A stretch of DNA of 64,000 bases, taken from positions 62,001 through 126,000 of the forward strand of contig JBLIMV010000006.1 of the NCBI GenBank assembly GCA_047638395.1. The letters run 5' to 3'. This DNA comes from CAXBCP01 sp047638395 (GTDB lineage Bacteria > Pseudomonadota > Alphaproteobacteria > MPNO01 > UBA830). The notes under the pieces are model-generated. The model searched no databases, was not told the origin of the DNA, and saw nothing but the letters and a program-made list of their open reading frames with translations. This document shows positions 1-7,910 of the stretch, piece by piece. Made by a program: the position numbers and the translations under genes. How positions within the stretch are numbered: the first letter of the stretch is position 1; each line of letters begins with the position of its first letter.

Positions 1-2
1 CG

Positions 3-722
3 GCCGCGCATCTCGCGGTAATCGTCGCCTGGCAGTTATTCGTGCAGCTGGGCGAAATTGAGTCCTACATTATGCCATCGCCGCTCGCGACGATTATGAC
101 GCTGCGCGACGACAACGCCTGGGTCCACAATACGCTTTTTACCGCCGGAGAAATTTTCGGTGGGTATTTCTGCGCCGTGGTTTTCGGCGTCGGCATGGCA
201 CTTCTTTTCTCCTGGTCGAAGCTATTGGACTCGGCCCTGATGCCGCTTCTGATCAGCCTGAACATGATTCCAAAAGTAGCACTCGGCCCAATCTTCATCG
301 TCTGGTTCTCCTATGGCATGGGCTCGAACATTCTGATGGCCTTCGCGATCAGCTTTCTGCCGATCCTGATCACAACCTCGCGCGGCCTGCAGGAAGTCGA
401 GCCGGACCTGATCGACCTCGTGCGCGTGCTCCGGGCCTCGCGCTGGCAGGTATTCACCAAGATCCAGCTGCCCGGTTCCCTGCCTTTCATATTTTCGGGC
501 ATGAAAGTCGCTGTCGTTCTCGCCGTTGCAGGCGCGATCGTCGGCGAGTTCATCGCATCCGAAGAAGGGCTCGGGTATCTGATGATGCAGCGCCAGGTCG
601 AACTCGACACCGCGTCCATGTTCATGGCCGTTCTGCTAATTACAATGATCGGGTCTATCCTGTACGGGCTTGTCATATCGCTGGAGAAAATAATGGTGCC
701 CCGGGACGCGCGGCTCGGATGA
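3..722 (+). CDS. ABC transporter permease, SsuC/TauC-like (5' end outside window)
   Basis: Inner-membrane subunit of an ABC importer of the nitrate/sulfonate/taurine/pyrimidine-precursor group. The reading frame is open to the left edge, so the start codon lies outside; a GTG at 42 is internal, because coding-like hydrophobic sequence precedes it. About five hydrophobic segments are visible. The cytoplasmic EAA loop that contacts the ATPase is recognisable around the segment beginning LVRVLRASRWQVF, followed by KIQLPGSLPFIFSGM. It sits 10 bp before the ATPase gene on the same strand, so the two form one operon; the periplasmic binding protein presumably lies to the left. The substrate cannot be told from the permease. 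The family call is secure; the specificity is open. Confidence 0.9.
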   Translation, partial: AAHLAVIVAWQLFVQLGEIESYIMPSPLATIMTLRDDNAWVHNTLFTAGEIFGGYFCAVVFGVGMALLFSWSKLLDSALMPLLISLNMIPKVALGPIFIVWFSYGMGSNILMAFAISFLPILITTSRGLQEVEPDLIDLVRVLRASRWQVFTKIQLPGSLPFIFSGMKVAVVLAVAGAIVGEFIASEEGLGYLMMQRQVELDTASMFMAVLLITMIGSILYGLVISLEKIMVPRDARLG

Positions 723-732
723 GGTACGACCG

Positions 733-1500
733 ATGAACGACCCATTTATCCGCCTCTCCGGCGTCCGCAAGGAATTCGAGACCCGCGGCGAAACGTTTCT
801 CGCGGTCTCCGACGTCACCTTCGATGTGACGGAAGGAGAGCTCGTCGCCCTCGTCGGGCCGTCAGGCTGCGGCAAGACCACCGTCCTGAAAATGATCGCC
901 GGCCTGCACGACCATTCCGGCGGCGAGATGCTGATCGGCGGCACGGACGGTGCGGGCTTTAGCGCCGACAAGGATATCGGCATGGTGTTTCAGCAACCCC
1001 TGCTGTTGAAATGGCGCAAGGTGCTGGAGAACGTTTTGTTGCCGGCCGAAATTCTCGGCCTCCCCATGCGCGAAGCACGCGACCGGGCCAAGGATCTGCT
1101 GGCACTAGTGGGACTAACCGGTTTCGAGGGCAGCTATCCGTATGAGCTATCCGGCGGGATGCAGCAGCGCGCCGCCATCGCCCGGTCACTGGTACATGAC
1201 CCGAAGGTCGTGCTGATGGACGAGCCCTTCGGCGCGCTCGACGCGCTGACGCGCGAAAGCATGAATATCGAATTGCTGCGCATCTGGTCGGAGAGCAAAA
1301 AGACAATCCTGTTCGTCACCCACGGCATTCAGGAAGCCGTGTTTCTCGGCAGCCGGGTGATCGTTCTGACGTCGAGCCCGGCGCGTATGGCCGGTGATAT
1401 CTCTGTCGAGCTACCTTATCCGCGGAAGCTGGAGATCAAAACACACGAGGATTTTGGCGCCTATACGCGCCAGATTTATGGCCTCCTCGGCATGGCCTGA
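733..1500 (+). CDS. ABC transporter ATP-binding protein, SsuB/TauB-like
   Basis: Cytoplasmic ATPase that energises the permease just upstream. At 255 residues it has the usual family length. The Walker A motif GPSGCGKTT is at about residues 42-50, the Q-loop lies in VFQQP, the signature LSGGMQQR at about 139-146, the Walker B VVLMDE at 159-164 followed by the D-loop, and the H-loop histidine in FVTHG near 197. The ATG has a GAGG ribosome site that overlaps the end of the permease gene. It is the last gene of its operon: the stop codon is followed after two bases by a tetranucleotide repeat and then by a convergent gene. Family assignment is certain; the imported substrate is unknown. Confidence 0.93.
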   Translation: MNDPFIRLSGVRKEFETRGETFLAVSDVTFDVTEGELVALVGPSGCGKTTVLKMIAGLHDHSGGEMLIGGTDGAGFSADKDIGMVFQQPLLLKWRKVLENVLLPAEILGLPMREARDRAKDLLALVGLTGFEGSYPYELSGGMQQRAAIARSLVHDPKVVLMDEPFGALDALTRESMNIELLRIWSESKKTILFVTHGIQEAVFLGSRVIVLTSSPARMAGDISVELPYPRKLEIKTHEDFGAYTRQIYGLLGMA

Positions 1501-1502
1501 CA

Positions 1503-1548
<46 letters not shown>

Positions 1549-1568
1549 AACCCCACAGCCGGCCGGTC

Positions 1569-2594
1569 TTACGCGACGGCAGCGCTTTCCCGACCCAGAT
1601 ACAGATCCCGCCCTGCGTTCAGCACGCCGATCTTGCGGTCCGCGATATAGCGTTTGTGATTCCACAAACCGCAATCGGGATGGATATAGGTCACGCGGCC
1701 TTCGCCCATGATGCTTTCGGCCCGCTCGATCAGGCGGGCAATATCGTCGGGCGATTCCGTCATCGTGCGTTTTACATCGACCACGCCGAGCCCCATGCCG
1801 ATTTCCGGGCGAAGTTCCTTAAACGCGACCAGATCCTCGGCCGGGCGATGCGCACATTCCATCACAATATGATCGACATGCAGCGCGTTCAGATAGTCCA
1901 TCAGGCGCCCCCAGGAGCCATCCTGCGGCTGCTGGCCGGCATAGTTGCCAAAGCACAGATGCACGGCCGGAATACCCGGCACGGCATCAAGCACCTTGTT
2001 CATGGCAGACGCCGCCCATTCCCATTCCTCGGGATTGCCCGGCAGGTTCGCTTCATCGATCTGTACGATATCCGCATCCAGACGTGCGACCTGTTCGGCA
2101 AGCACATCCGCAATAGCATCGGTCACCGCTTCGATATTGCCGTAATGATGATCGACCAGCGTTTTCGCCAGCATGTGCGGACCGGTCAGCGCGAACTTGA
2201 ACGGTTTCTGCGCCAGTGCCTTTGCGCGGCGGCAGGGAAACGCAAGGTTCATGGTGCCGCTGCTGATTGCGCTTTCAACGACGCCGGCCGGCAAACGACG
2301 CCACCCCATGTTCATGTCCGATTCGAACTGGCGGATGAGATCGAAGGTCAGCGCTGAGCGGATGCCCTCCATCGGTCCCGTGAAATATTCGATCATGCCG
2401 TTGGTTTCGGGATGGCTGAGATCGTAGCGATAGACCTCTCCATCGCAGACGACATCGAGCCCAGCGGTTTCCTGCGTGTGCAGGATCACGCGGGTGGCAT
2501 CGGTGATGTCCTGCTCCGACGGGCTGTTGCCGAGCCAGGCCGGCACCGGGTAGGAGCCAACAGTGGTGGTCTTGATGCGGGGCGCTGTATCCAT
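1569..2594 (-). CDS. MetE C-terminal-like cobalamin-independent methionine synthase family protein
   Basis: Single-domain homologue (about 341 residues) of the catalytic half of MetE, with the UROD/MetE-like TIM-barrel fold. The family transfers methyl or alkyl groups to a thiol bound to zinc. The zinc ligands of MetE all have counterparts: HLCFGN supplies His and Cys, MECAHR supplies Glu, and HPDCGLW supplies the last Cys. It lacks the N-terminal half of full MetE, so it is more likely a specialised methyl- or demethylation enzyme than the housekeeping methionine synthase. Two ATGs stand close together (2600 and 2594); the AAGGA ribosome site is correctly spaced only for 2594. It is transcribed divergently from the TetR gene and shares a palindrome with it. 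Confidence 0.85.
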   Translation of the reverse strand: MDTAPRIKTTTVGSYPVPAWLGNSPSEQDITDATRVILHTQETAGLDVVCDGEVYRYDLSHPETNGMIEYFTGPMEGIRSALTFDLIRQFESDMNMGWRRLPAGVVESAISSGTMNLAFPCRRAKALAQKPFKFALTGPHMLAKTLVDHHYGNIEAVTDAIADVLAEQVARLDADIVQIDEANLPGNPEEWEWAASAMNKVLDAVPGIPAVHLCFGNYAGQQPQDGSWGRLMDYLNALHVDHIVMECAHRPAEDLVAFKELRPEIGMGLGVVDVKRTMTESPDDIARLIERAESIMGEGRVTYIHPDCGLWNHKRYIADRKIGVLNAGRDLYLGRESAAVA

Positions 2595-2632
2595 GATCAT
2601 AATCCTTGCCGAAATGCCGATCCGGGCGTAAG

Positions 2633-2646
2633 TAACTAAATAGTTA
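2633..2646. promoter_or_regulatory. Candidate TetR operator, TAACTA-AA-TAGTTA palindrome
   Basis: Perfect 6-bp arms around a 2-bp centre in the 130-bp gap between the MetE-like gene (minus) and the TetR gene (plus). TetR repressors commonly bind such palindromes between themselves and a divergent target. It could control both directions. The binding itself is inference. Confidence 0.5.
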
Positions 2647-2724
2647 TTTCAGGCTAGGGGTCAGGCAATCGCCTGTCAACCAGAAGCCGGTCTCGCATTC
2701 GCGCGACCAGGAGAAACACGAAAA

Positions 2725-3423
2725 ATGCCGACGAAGATCGACAGCACACCGACAAAAGAACCGACGCGCCGCGATCCTGACGCATCGCGTCAGCGGATAC
2801 TTGCCGCCGCGACCGAAGTGTTCTCGGAACAGGGGCTGGACGGTGCCAGGGTCGATGAAATCGCCGATCGTTCCGGCATCAACAAAAGGATGCTGTATCA
2901 TTATTTCGGCAACAAGGACGAGTTGTTCGGCGCCGTTCTGGAAGAATTATATGAAACCATCTGCCGGGAAAGCGCCACGCTGGACCTCGACGCCGGTTCG
3001 CCGCCGGAGGCGATACACCGACTGGTGGATTTCGCGCTGAATTTCTATCTCGACAACCCGCATGCGATGACGCTGCTGAACAACGAGAACCTTCACAAAG
3101 CACGACACCTCAAATCATCGGGGCGCGTGCGGGCAATTCATGTACCGTTTGAAAACATGATCAGCGCCCTGCTCGACCGCGGCGTCGCCAGCGGCGATTT
3201 TCAAAGCGGGCTCAATGCCGCGCGGCTCTACATCACGATTGTCGGCCTCACCTACTACTACCTGTCCAACGGGCACACCCTGTCGCTCGTCTACGACCGC
3301 AATCTATACGACCGAGAAGAATTGCGTGCCTGGCGGGAGCATATGCACGACGTGATCATTCGTTTCGTCTCCGCTGATAAACCGGCGGAAAACAACAAAA
3401 TAGGGAATCTTTCACATGACTGA
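2725..3423 (+). CDS. TetR/AcrR family transcriptional regulator
   Basis: DNA-binding repressor of 232 residues. The N-terminal helix-turn-helix is typical: RQRILAAATEVFSEQGL, then VDEIADRSGINKRMLYHYFGNKDELF at about residues 24-66. The rest is the helical ligand-binding and dimer domain with the TetR_C look (PHAMTLLNNENLHKARHL). A GACCAGGAGAAAC ribosome site precedes the ATG. Its last 8 bases overlap the start of the dehydrogenase gene, so it is the first gene of the catabolic operon that follows and probably regulates it, together with the divergent MetE-like gene, in response to an unidentified ligand. Confidence 0.92.
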   Translation: MPTKIDSTPTKEPTRRDPDASRQRILAAATEVFSEQGLDGARVDEIADRSGINKRMLYHYFGNKDELFGAVLEELYETICRESATLDLDAGSPPEAIHRLVDFALNFYLDNPHAMTLLNNENLHKARHLKSSGRVRAIHVPFENMISALLDRGVASGDFQSGLNAARLYITIVGLTYYYLSNGHTLSLVYDRNLYDREELRAWREHMHDVIIRFVSADKPAENNKIGNLSHD

Positions 3424-4567
3424 ACATCGCCTCGGAATCATCATGAACGGTGTGACAGGCCGCATGGGAACCAATCAGCATCTGATCCGTTCGGTTCTCG
3501 CTATTATGAAAGAAGGCGGGGTAAAGCTGCAGAACGGCGACACCGTCATGCCCGACCCAATCCTGGTCGGGCGCAACGCCGCAAAGGTCGAAGCGCTTGC
3601 GAAGGAACATGACGTCGAACGCTGGACAACCGACCTGGATGCAGCGATTGCCGACCCCAAAGACACCCTGTTTTTCGATGCGGCCAGCACCAACCTGCGC
3701 GCCGGCCTTCTGCGCCAGGCAATCGACGCCGGCAAAGACATCTATTGTGAAAAGCCGTCGGCGGCGACCCTCGATGACGCGATAGAGCTGTACCATCGCG
3801 CCGAGAAGGCCGGCATCAAGCATGGCGTGGTCCAGGACAAGATTTTCCTGCCCGGTCTGCAGAAAATGAAGAAACTTATGGATGACGGCTTCTTCGGCCG
3901 GCTTCTGTCGGTCAAGATCGATTTCGGCTACTGGGTGTTCGAAGGCGACTGGAAAGAAGCCCAGCGACCGAGCTGGAATTACCGCAAGGAAGACGGTGGC
4001 GGGATCATCCTCGATATGATGCCGCACTGGCGCTATGTCCTCGACAACACGTTCGGCAACGTCAAAAGCGTGACCTGTATGGGTCGGGTCAATATCGACA
4101 AGCGTTGGGACGAAAACAACGAACCGTATGACGCTGACGCGGACGATGCATCATACGCACTGGTAGAACTCGAAGGCGGGGCGGTCGTCAATATTTTTGC
4201 GTCGTGGTGCACACGTGTTCGCAAGGACGACCTCGTCACATTCCATGCCGACGGCACCCATGGTGCAGCCGTTGCAGGTCTGACGAAATGTCATATTCAA
4301 GACCGTCCCGGCACGCCGTCGCCCGTCTGGAATCCGGACGAGCCGCAGAAGACGGATTTCTTCGACACGTGGACCGAATACGGCGCAGATATGGAATTCG
4401 ACAACGGCTTCAAGGCCGAATGGGAAATGTTTATCCGGCATCTCCACGAAGACGCGCCGTTTTCCTGGAACCTGCGCGAAGGCGCAAAGGGTCTGCAGCT
4501 TGCCGAAGCCGCCATGCAGAGCTGGCAGGAACGCCGCTGGATCGATATCGACGAAATCGCGGAGTAA
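3416..4567 (+). CDS. Gfo/Idh/MocA family oxidoreductase
   Basis: NAD(P)-dependent dehydrogenase of 383 residues, a family that oxidises sugars, inositols and their derivatives. The N-terminal Rossmann fold carries GVTGRMG near residues 12-18. The family's catalytic EKP motif is present (CEKPSA, 111-116), and the downstream segment GGGIILDMMPHW supplies the usual Asp and His (about D200 and H204). It overlaps the tetR gene by 8 bp and is followed closely by a DUF993 aldolase-like gene and a TIM-barrel isomerase. A dehydrogenase plus isomerase plus aldolase set suggests stepwise breakdown of a sugar-like compound. The substrate is not identifiable by eye. Confidence 0.9.
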   Translation: MTEHRLGIIMNGVTGRMGTNQHLIRSVLAIMKEGGVKLQNGDTVMPDPILVGRNAAKVEALAKEHDVERWTTDLDAAIADPKDTLFFDAASTNLRAGLLRQAIDAGKDIYCEKPSAATLDDAIELYHRAEKAGIKHGVVQDKIFLPGLQKMKKLMDDGFFGRLLSVKIDFGYWVFEGDWKEAQRPSWNYRKEDGGGIILDMMPHWRYVLDNTFGNVKSVTCMGRVNIDKRWDENNEPYDADADDASYALVELEGGAVVNIFASWCTRVRKDDLVTFHADGTHGAAVAGLTKCHIQDRPGTPSPVWNPDEPQKTDFFDTWTEYGADMEFDNGFKAEWEMFIRHLHEDAPFSWNLREGAKGLQLAEAAMQSWQERRWIDIDEIAE

Positions 4568-4572
4568 GCACG

Positions 4573-5739
4573 ATGGCGACACTTACCCTGCCGCGCGCCG
4601 ATGGCGGGCTGGAAAACTTTACAACCGGCGCACCACGCGACTTTCCGGAAACCGCAGACCGCCCGTTCAACCGGGTCGCCTACGCAGCGGCCCATGTTGT
4701 ACCTAACGCGTCGGCTGACAACGACCCTTGGATCGATACCGATGTCGACTGGGACCGCACGATCGCGTTCCGCACACATTTGTGGAAACTCGGCCTCGGC
4801 GTTGCGGAAGCGATGGACACGGCACAGCGCGGCATGGGCATGGACTGGCCGACATCGCTGGAGCTGATCCGCCGCAGCGTGGACGCATCGCAGGATGTGC
4901 CCGGCGCGGTTGTCGCCTCGGGCGCCGGGACCGACCACCTTGCCGCATCGCCCGATTTGTCGATCGACGACGTCATTGCGGCATATGAAGAACAATGCGC
5001 CGCGGTCGAAGCCTGTGGCGGGCGTATTATCCTGATGGCGAGCCGCGCGCTTGCCGCCTGTGCCAAATCGCCGGACGATTACGGCAAGGTCTATGACCGC
5101 ATCCTCGGCAATGTGAAAGAACCGGTGGTCGTGCACTGGTTGGGCGAGATGTTCGATCCTGCGCTCGAAGGGTATTGGGGCCACGCTGATCATTACGAAG
5201 CAATGGATGTGTGTCTCGATGTGTTGAAGCGGAACGCCGACAAGGTTGACGGCATAAAGATTTCCCTGCTCGACAAGGACAAGGAAATCCGGCTGCGGCG
5301 CGGCCTGCCCGACGGCATACGCATGTATACCGGCGACGATTTCAATTATGCGGAGCTGATCGCCGGCGACGACGAAGGCTATTCTGACGCCCTGCTGGGC
5401 ATTTTCGACGCCATCGCCCCCGCCGCGTCGGCGGCGCTCGCCGCGCTTGCCGGAAACCGGCCGCAGGAATTCCACGATATCTTCGCGCCGACCGTTCCAC
5501 TGTCCCGTCACATCTTCAAAGCGCCGACCCGGTTCTACAAAACCGGCGTCGTCTTTATGGCCTACCTCAACGCCCATCAGGACCATTTTGTGATGGTCGG
5601 GGGACAACAGAGCACACGGTCGATCGTCCACCTCGCCGAGATATTCAGATTGGCGGACGCGGCAGGCCTGCTCAAAAACCCCGAAGATGCAGCCGCCCGG
5701 ATGCGCCGGATGATGGCCGTCCACGGCATAGGAATCTGA
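4573..5739 (+). CDS. DUF993 / dihydrodipicolinate synthase-like aldolase family protein
   Basis: Protein of 388 residues that reads as the DUF993 branch of the DapA-like TIM-barrel superfamily, whose better known members are Schiff-base lyases and aldolases. The core shows GGRIILMASRALAA, EPVVVHWLGEMFDP and KVDGIKISLLDKDKE; the lysine of GIK sits where DapA enzymes carry their Schiff-base lysine, which is inference from motif position. The frame is open further upstream, but the ATG at 4573 has a GGAG site 8 bases before it and gives the expected family length. It lies 5 bp after the Gfo/Idh gene and 3 bp before the isomerase gene, so the three are one transcript. Confidence 0.82.
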   Translation: MATLTLPRADGGLENFTTGAPRDFPETADRPFNRVAYAAAHVVPNASADNDPWIDTDVDWDRTIAFRTHLWKLGLGVAEAMDTAQRGMGMDWPTSLELIRRSVDASQDVPGAVVASGAGTDHLAASPDLSIDDVIAAYEEQCAAVEACGGRIILMASRALAACAKSPDDYGKVYDRILGNVKEPVVVHWLGEMFDPALEGYWGHADHYEAMDVCLDVLKRNADKVDGIKISLLDKDKEIRLRRGLPDGIRMYTGDDFNYAELIAGDDEGYSDALLGIFDAIAPAASAALAALAGNRPQEFHDIFAPTVPLSRHIFKAPTRFYKTGVVFMAYLNAHQDHFVMVGGQQSTRSIVHLAEIFRLADAAGLLKNPEDAAARMRRMMAVHGIGI

Positions 5740-5742
5740 CAG

Positions 5743-6570
5743 ATGGCGGCTCCCGATCTCAAAAAACTCGCCGTCAATCAGGCGACCACAATGAAGCAAT
5801 GGACCCTTCGCGAAGCGATAGAGGGCTATGCCGCAAAAGATATCCGCGGCATTTCGGTGTGGCGCGACAAACTTGCCGAATGCGGGGTCGATGAAGCGGC
5901 AAGAATTCTGAAAGACAACGGCATGACCGTCACCGGCGTGTGCCGGGGCGGTATGTTTCCCGCCAATGACGATGCAGGACGCCAGGCAGCCCTGGACGAC
6001 AACCGCCGCGCCGCCGACGAAGCCGCCGCCATCGGTGCGCAATGCCTTGTCATGGTCTGTGGCGGGCTGCCAGACGGATCGAAAGACATGATCGACGCCC
6101 GCAAGCAGGTTGCCGACGGTCTGGCCGCCATGCTGCCCCACGCCCGCGACGCTGGCGTGCCTGTGGCCATCGAGCCCCTGCACCCCATGACCGCGGCCGA
6201 CCGCGCCTGCGTAAACACCCTGGAACACGCGCTCGACCTCTGTGACGCGCTGGGCGACGGCATGGGGGTCGCAGTCGATTGTTATCACGTCTGGTGGGAT
6301 CCCAAGCTCGAAGAACAGATCACCCGCGCCGGCAGCCGAATTCTCGGGTTTCACGTGTGCGACTGGCTGGTCCCGACCGTCGACCTGGTCTGGGATCGCG
6401 GCATGATGGGTGACGGCGTGATCGATATTCCCCGCATTCGTGGCTGGGTTGAAGATGCGGGGTATCGCGGCTTCAACGAAGTTGAGATATTCTCCGAACG
6501 GAACTGGTGGCGGCGCGACCCGGTCGAGGTCGTCGACACCTGCATCGAACGTTATCAACACTTCGTATAG
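5743..6570 (+). CDS. Sugar phosphate isomerase/epimerase family protein (TIM barrel)
   Basis: 275-residue AP-endonuclease-2-type TIM barrel, the fold of xylose isomerase-like and IolE/IolI-like enzymes. The usual metal-binding residues can be followed strand by strand: Glu in VAIEPLHP, Asp in VAVDCYHVWWD, His in GFHVCDW and Glu in FNEVEIFSE. Such enzymes isomerise, epimerise or dehydrate keto-sugars. It begins 3 bp after the DUF993 gene and ends 11 bp before the LVIVD-repeat gene. It probably acts on the product of the Gfo/Idh dehydrogenase; the exact reaction cannot be given. Confidence 0.88.
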   Translation: MAAPDLKKLAVNQATTMKQWTLREAIEGYAAKDIRGISVWRDKLAECGVDEAARILKDNGMTVTGVCRGGMFPANDDAGRQAALDDNRRAADEAAAIGAQCLVMVCGGLPDGSKDMIDARKQVADGLAAMLPHARDAGVPVAIEPLHPMTAADRACVNTLEHALDLCDALGDGMGVAVDCYHVWWDPKLEEQITRAGSRILGFHVCDWLVPTVDLVWDRGMMGDGVIDIPRIRGWVEDAGYRGFNEVEIFSERNWWRRDPVEVVDTCIERYQHFV

Positions 6571-6581
6571 GGGAGCTATCA

Positions 6582-7703
6582 ATGGCGAGTGCAAAGGGTC
6601 TTAAAGAGGTCGGTTATTTCGATTGCGCCGGGGGCGGACAGATCCGTGTCGACGGCACGACCGCCTATATCGGTCACATGGCCAACCCTTTCGGGACCAG
6701 TATCGTTGACGTCGCCGACCCGAAAAATCCAAAGCTGCTGTCCCACATTGAAATGCCGGAAGGCACGCATTCGCACAAAGTGCATGCGCAGGGCGACCTC
6801 ATGGTGCGCAATCATGAACTCATCGGTCCCGGCAAGCCCGACGATTTCCACACCGGTGTCGGTGTCTATGATGTATCGGACAAGACAAACCCGAAACTGT
6901 TATCCACGTGGGATACGGTAGGACGCGGCGTACACCGGTTCGATTTCGATGGCCGCTACATGTATTTCTCGTCAACGGTTGAAGGCTTTCGCGGGCCGAT
7001 CATGGTCGTCCTCGACCTGAAAGACCCGTCAAACCCGGTAGAAGTCTGCAAATGGTGGATTCCGGGTCAGTGGGAAGCCGGCGGAGAGGAATACCCATGG
7101 GGCGACGGGCCCGAGCCGCGCTGCCATCATCCACTCCGCATGGGTAACCGGCTCTATATGAGCTACTGGCATCATGGGTTGTTCATTCTCGATATTGAGG
7201 TCCTTGCGAACCCGAAACTGATTTCGTCGTTCAACACGGGGCCGACCTTCCCGCATCCGACGCATACCGCCCTGCCGATGCCCTTTGATATCGACGGACA
7301 CCGGCACATGATCGTCGCCGATGAGGATGTCGCAAAGCTGCGCCCGCACGCGCCGGCGTTTATGTGGATATTCGACATCACGGACGAGACCAACCCGATC
7401 CCGATCTCGTCCTGGCAGGTCAACGGCCTCGACCTTATCGGCGAGCCGCAAGGCCAGTTCACCGGGTGTCACCAGCCCAGCGAAATCGTCACCAGCACGG
7501 TCATCCCGTTCGCCTGGTTCGCCCGCGGCATCCGTCTGATCGATATCGCCAATCCACACGCGCCGGAGGAAGTTGGGCATTTCGAGCCCGATCCTCAACC
7601 CGGTTGTGACCGCATCTGCGCGAATGACATTACCGTCGATGATCGTGGACTGATCTACGTGATAGACCGCCTGCGCGGCTTTCATATCGTCGAAAAGGCC
7701 TAA
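6582..7703 (+). CDS. LVIVD-repeat beta-propeller protein
   Basis: 373-residue protein made of about seven copies of the LVIVD repeat, each with a pattern like GTSIVDVADPKNPKLL. Clear copies include GVYDVSDKTNPKLLS, MVVLDLKDPSNPVEV, LFILDIEVLANPKLI, MWIFDITDETNPIPI and IRLIDIANPHAPEEV. The repeats are expected to form a beta-propeller. No signal peptide or membrane segment is seen, so a cytoplasmic location is likely, which is unusual because many LVIVD proteins are exported. The ATG at 6582 follows a GGGGAG ribosome site; an earlier in-frame start at 6507 would overlap the isomerase gene deeply and is rejected. Its role in the operon is unknown. Confidence 0.85.
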   Translation: MASAKGLKEVGYFDCAGGGQIRVDGTTAYIGHMANPFGTSIVDVADPKNPKLLSHIEMPEGTHSHKVHAQGDLMVRNHELIGPGKPDDFHTGVGVYDVSDKTNPKLLSTWDTVGRGVHRFDFDGRYMYFSSTVEGFRGPIMVVLDLKDPSNPVEVCKWWIPGQWEAGGEEYPWGDGPEPRCHHPLRMGNRLYMSYWHHGLFILDIEVLANPKLISSFNTGPTFPHPTHTALPMPFDIDGHRHMIVADEDVAKLRPHAPAFMWIFDITDETNPIPISSWQVNGLDLIGEPQGQFTGCHQPSEIVTSTVIPFAWFARGIRLIDIANPHAPEEVGHFEPDPQPGCDRICANDITVDDRGLIYVIDRLRGFHIVEKA

Positions 7704-7742
7704 CCCAAGAGATATTTCGTTCTGAATAGCGTCTGGAAAGGC

Positions 7743-7765
7743 ATCGCCACCGCAGACGTGGCGAT
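7743..7765. terminator. 8-bp perfect stem-loop after the LVIVD gene
   Basis: ATCGCCAC and GTGGCGAT flank a 7-base loop, 39 bases after the LVIVD stop codon. There is no U-tract, so it may be a factor-dependent terminator, an mRNA end-stabiliser, or an operator for the cupin gene 145 bases further on. Confidence 0.4.
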
Positions 7766-7910
7766 AATGTGAAGTCATGCGCGGCGTTCAGCTGCGACAT
7801 CCTGTCGCCCGCATACCTTCGCATGTCAGTTATGCGCATTCCCGATGTTCCGGAGGCGTAATTGAATGCTAGGCTATCTATTGAAATCTTCACATTGAGG
7901 GAGCGGAACC

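Noticed and set aside
4297..6594. A 765-codon open frame on the minus strand opposite the DUF993 and isomerase genes
   Set aside because: It has no recognisable motif, is full of His/Arg-rich runs typical of antisense GC-rich frames, and lies opposite genes with clear family motifs.
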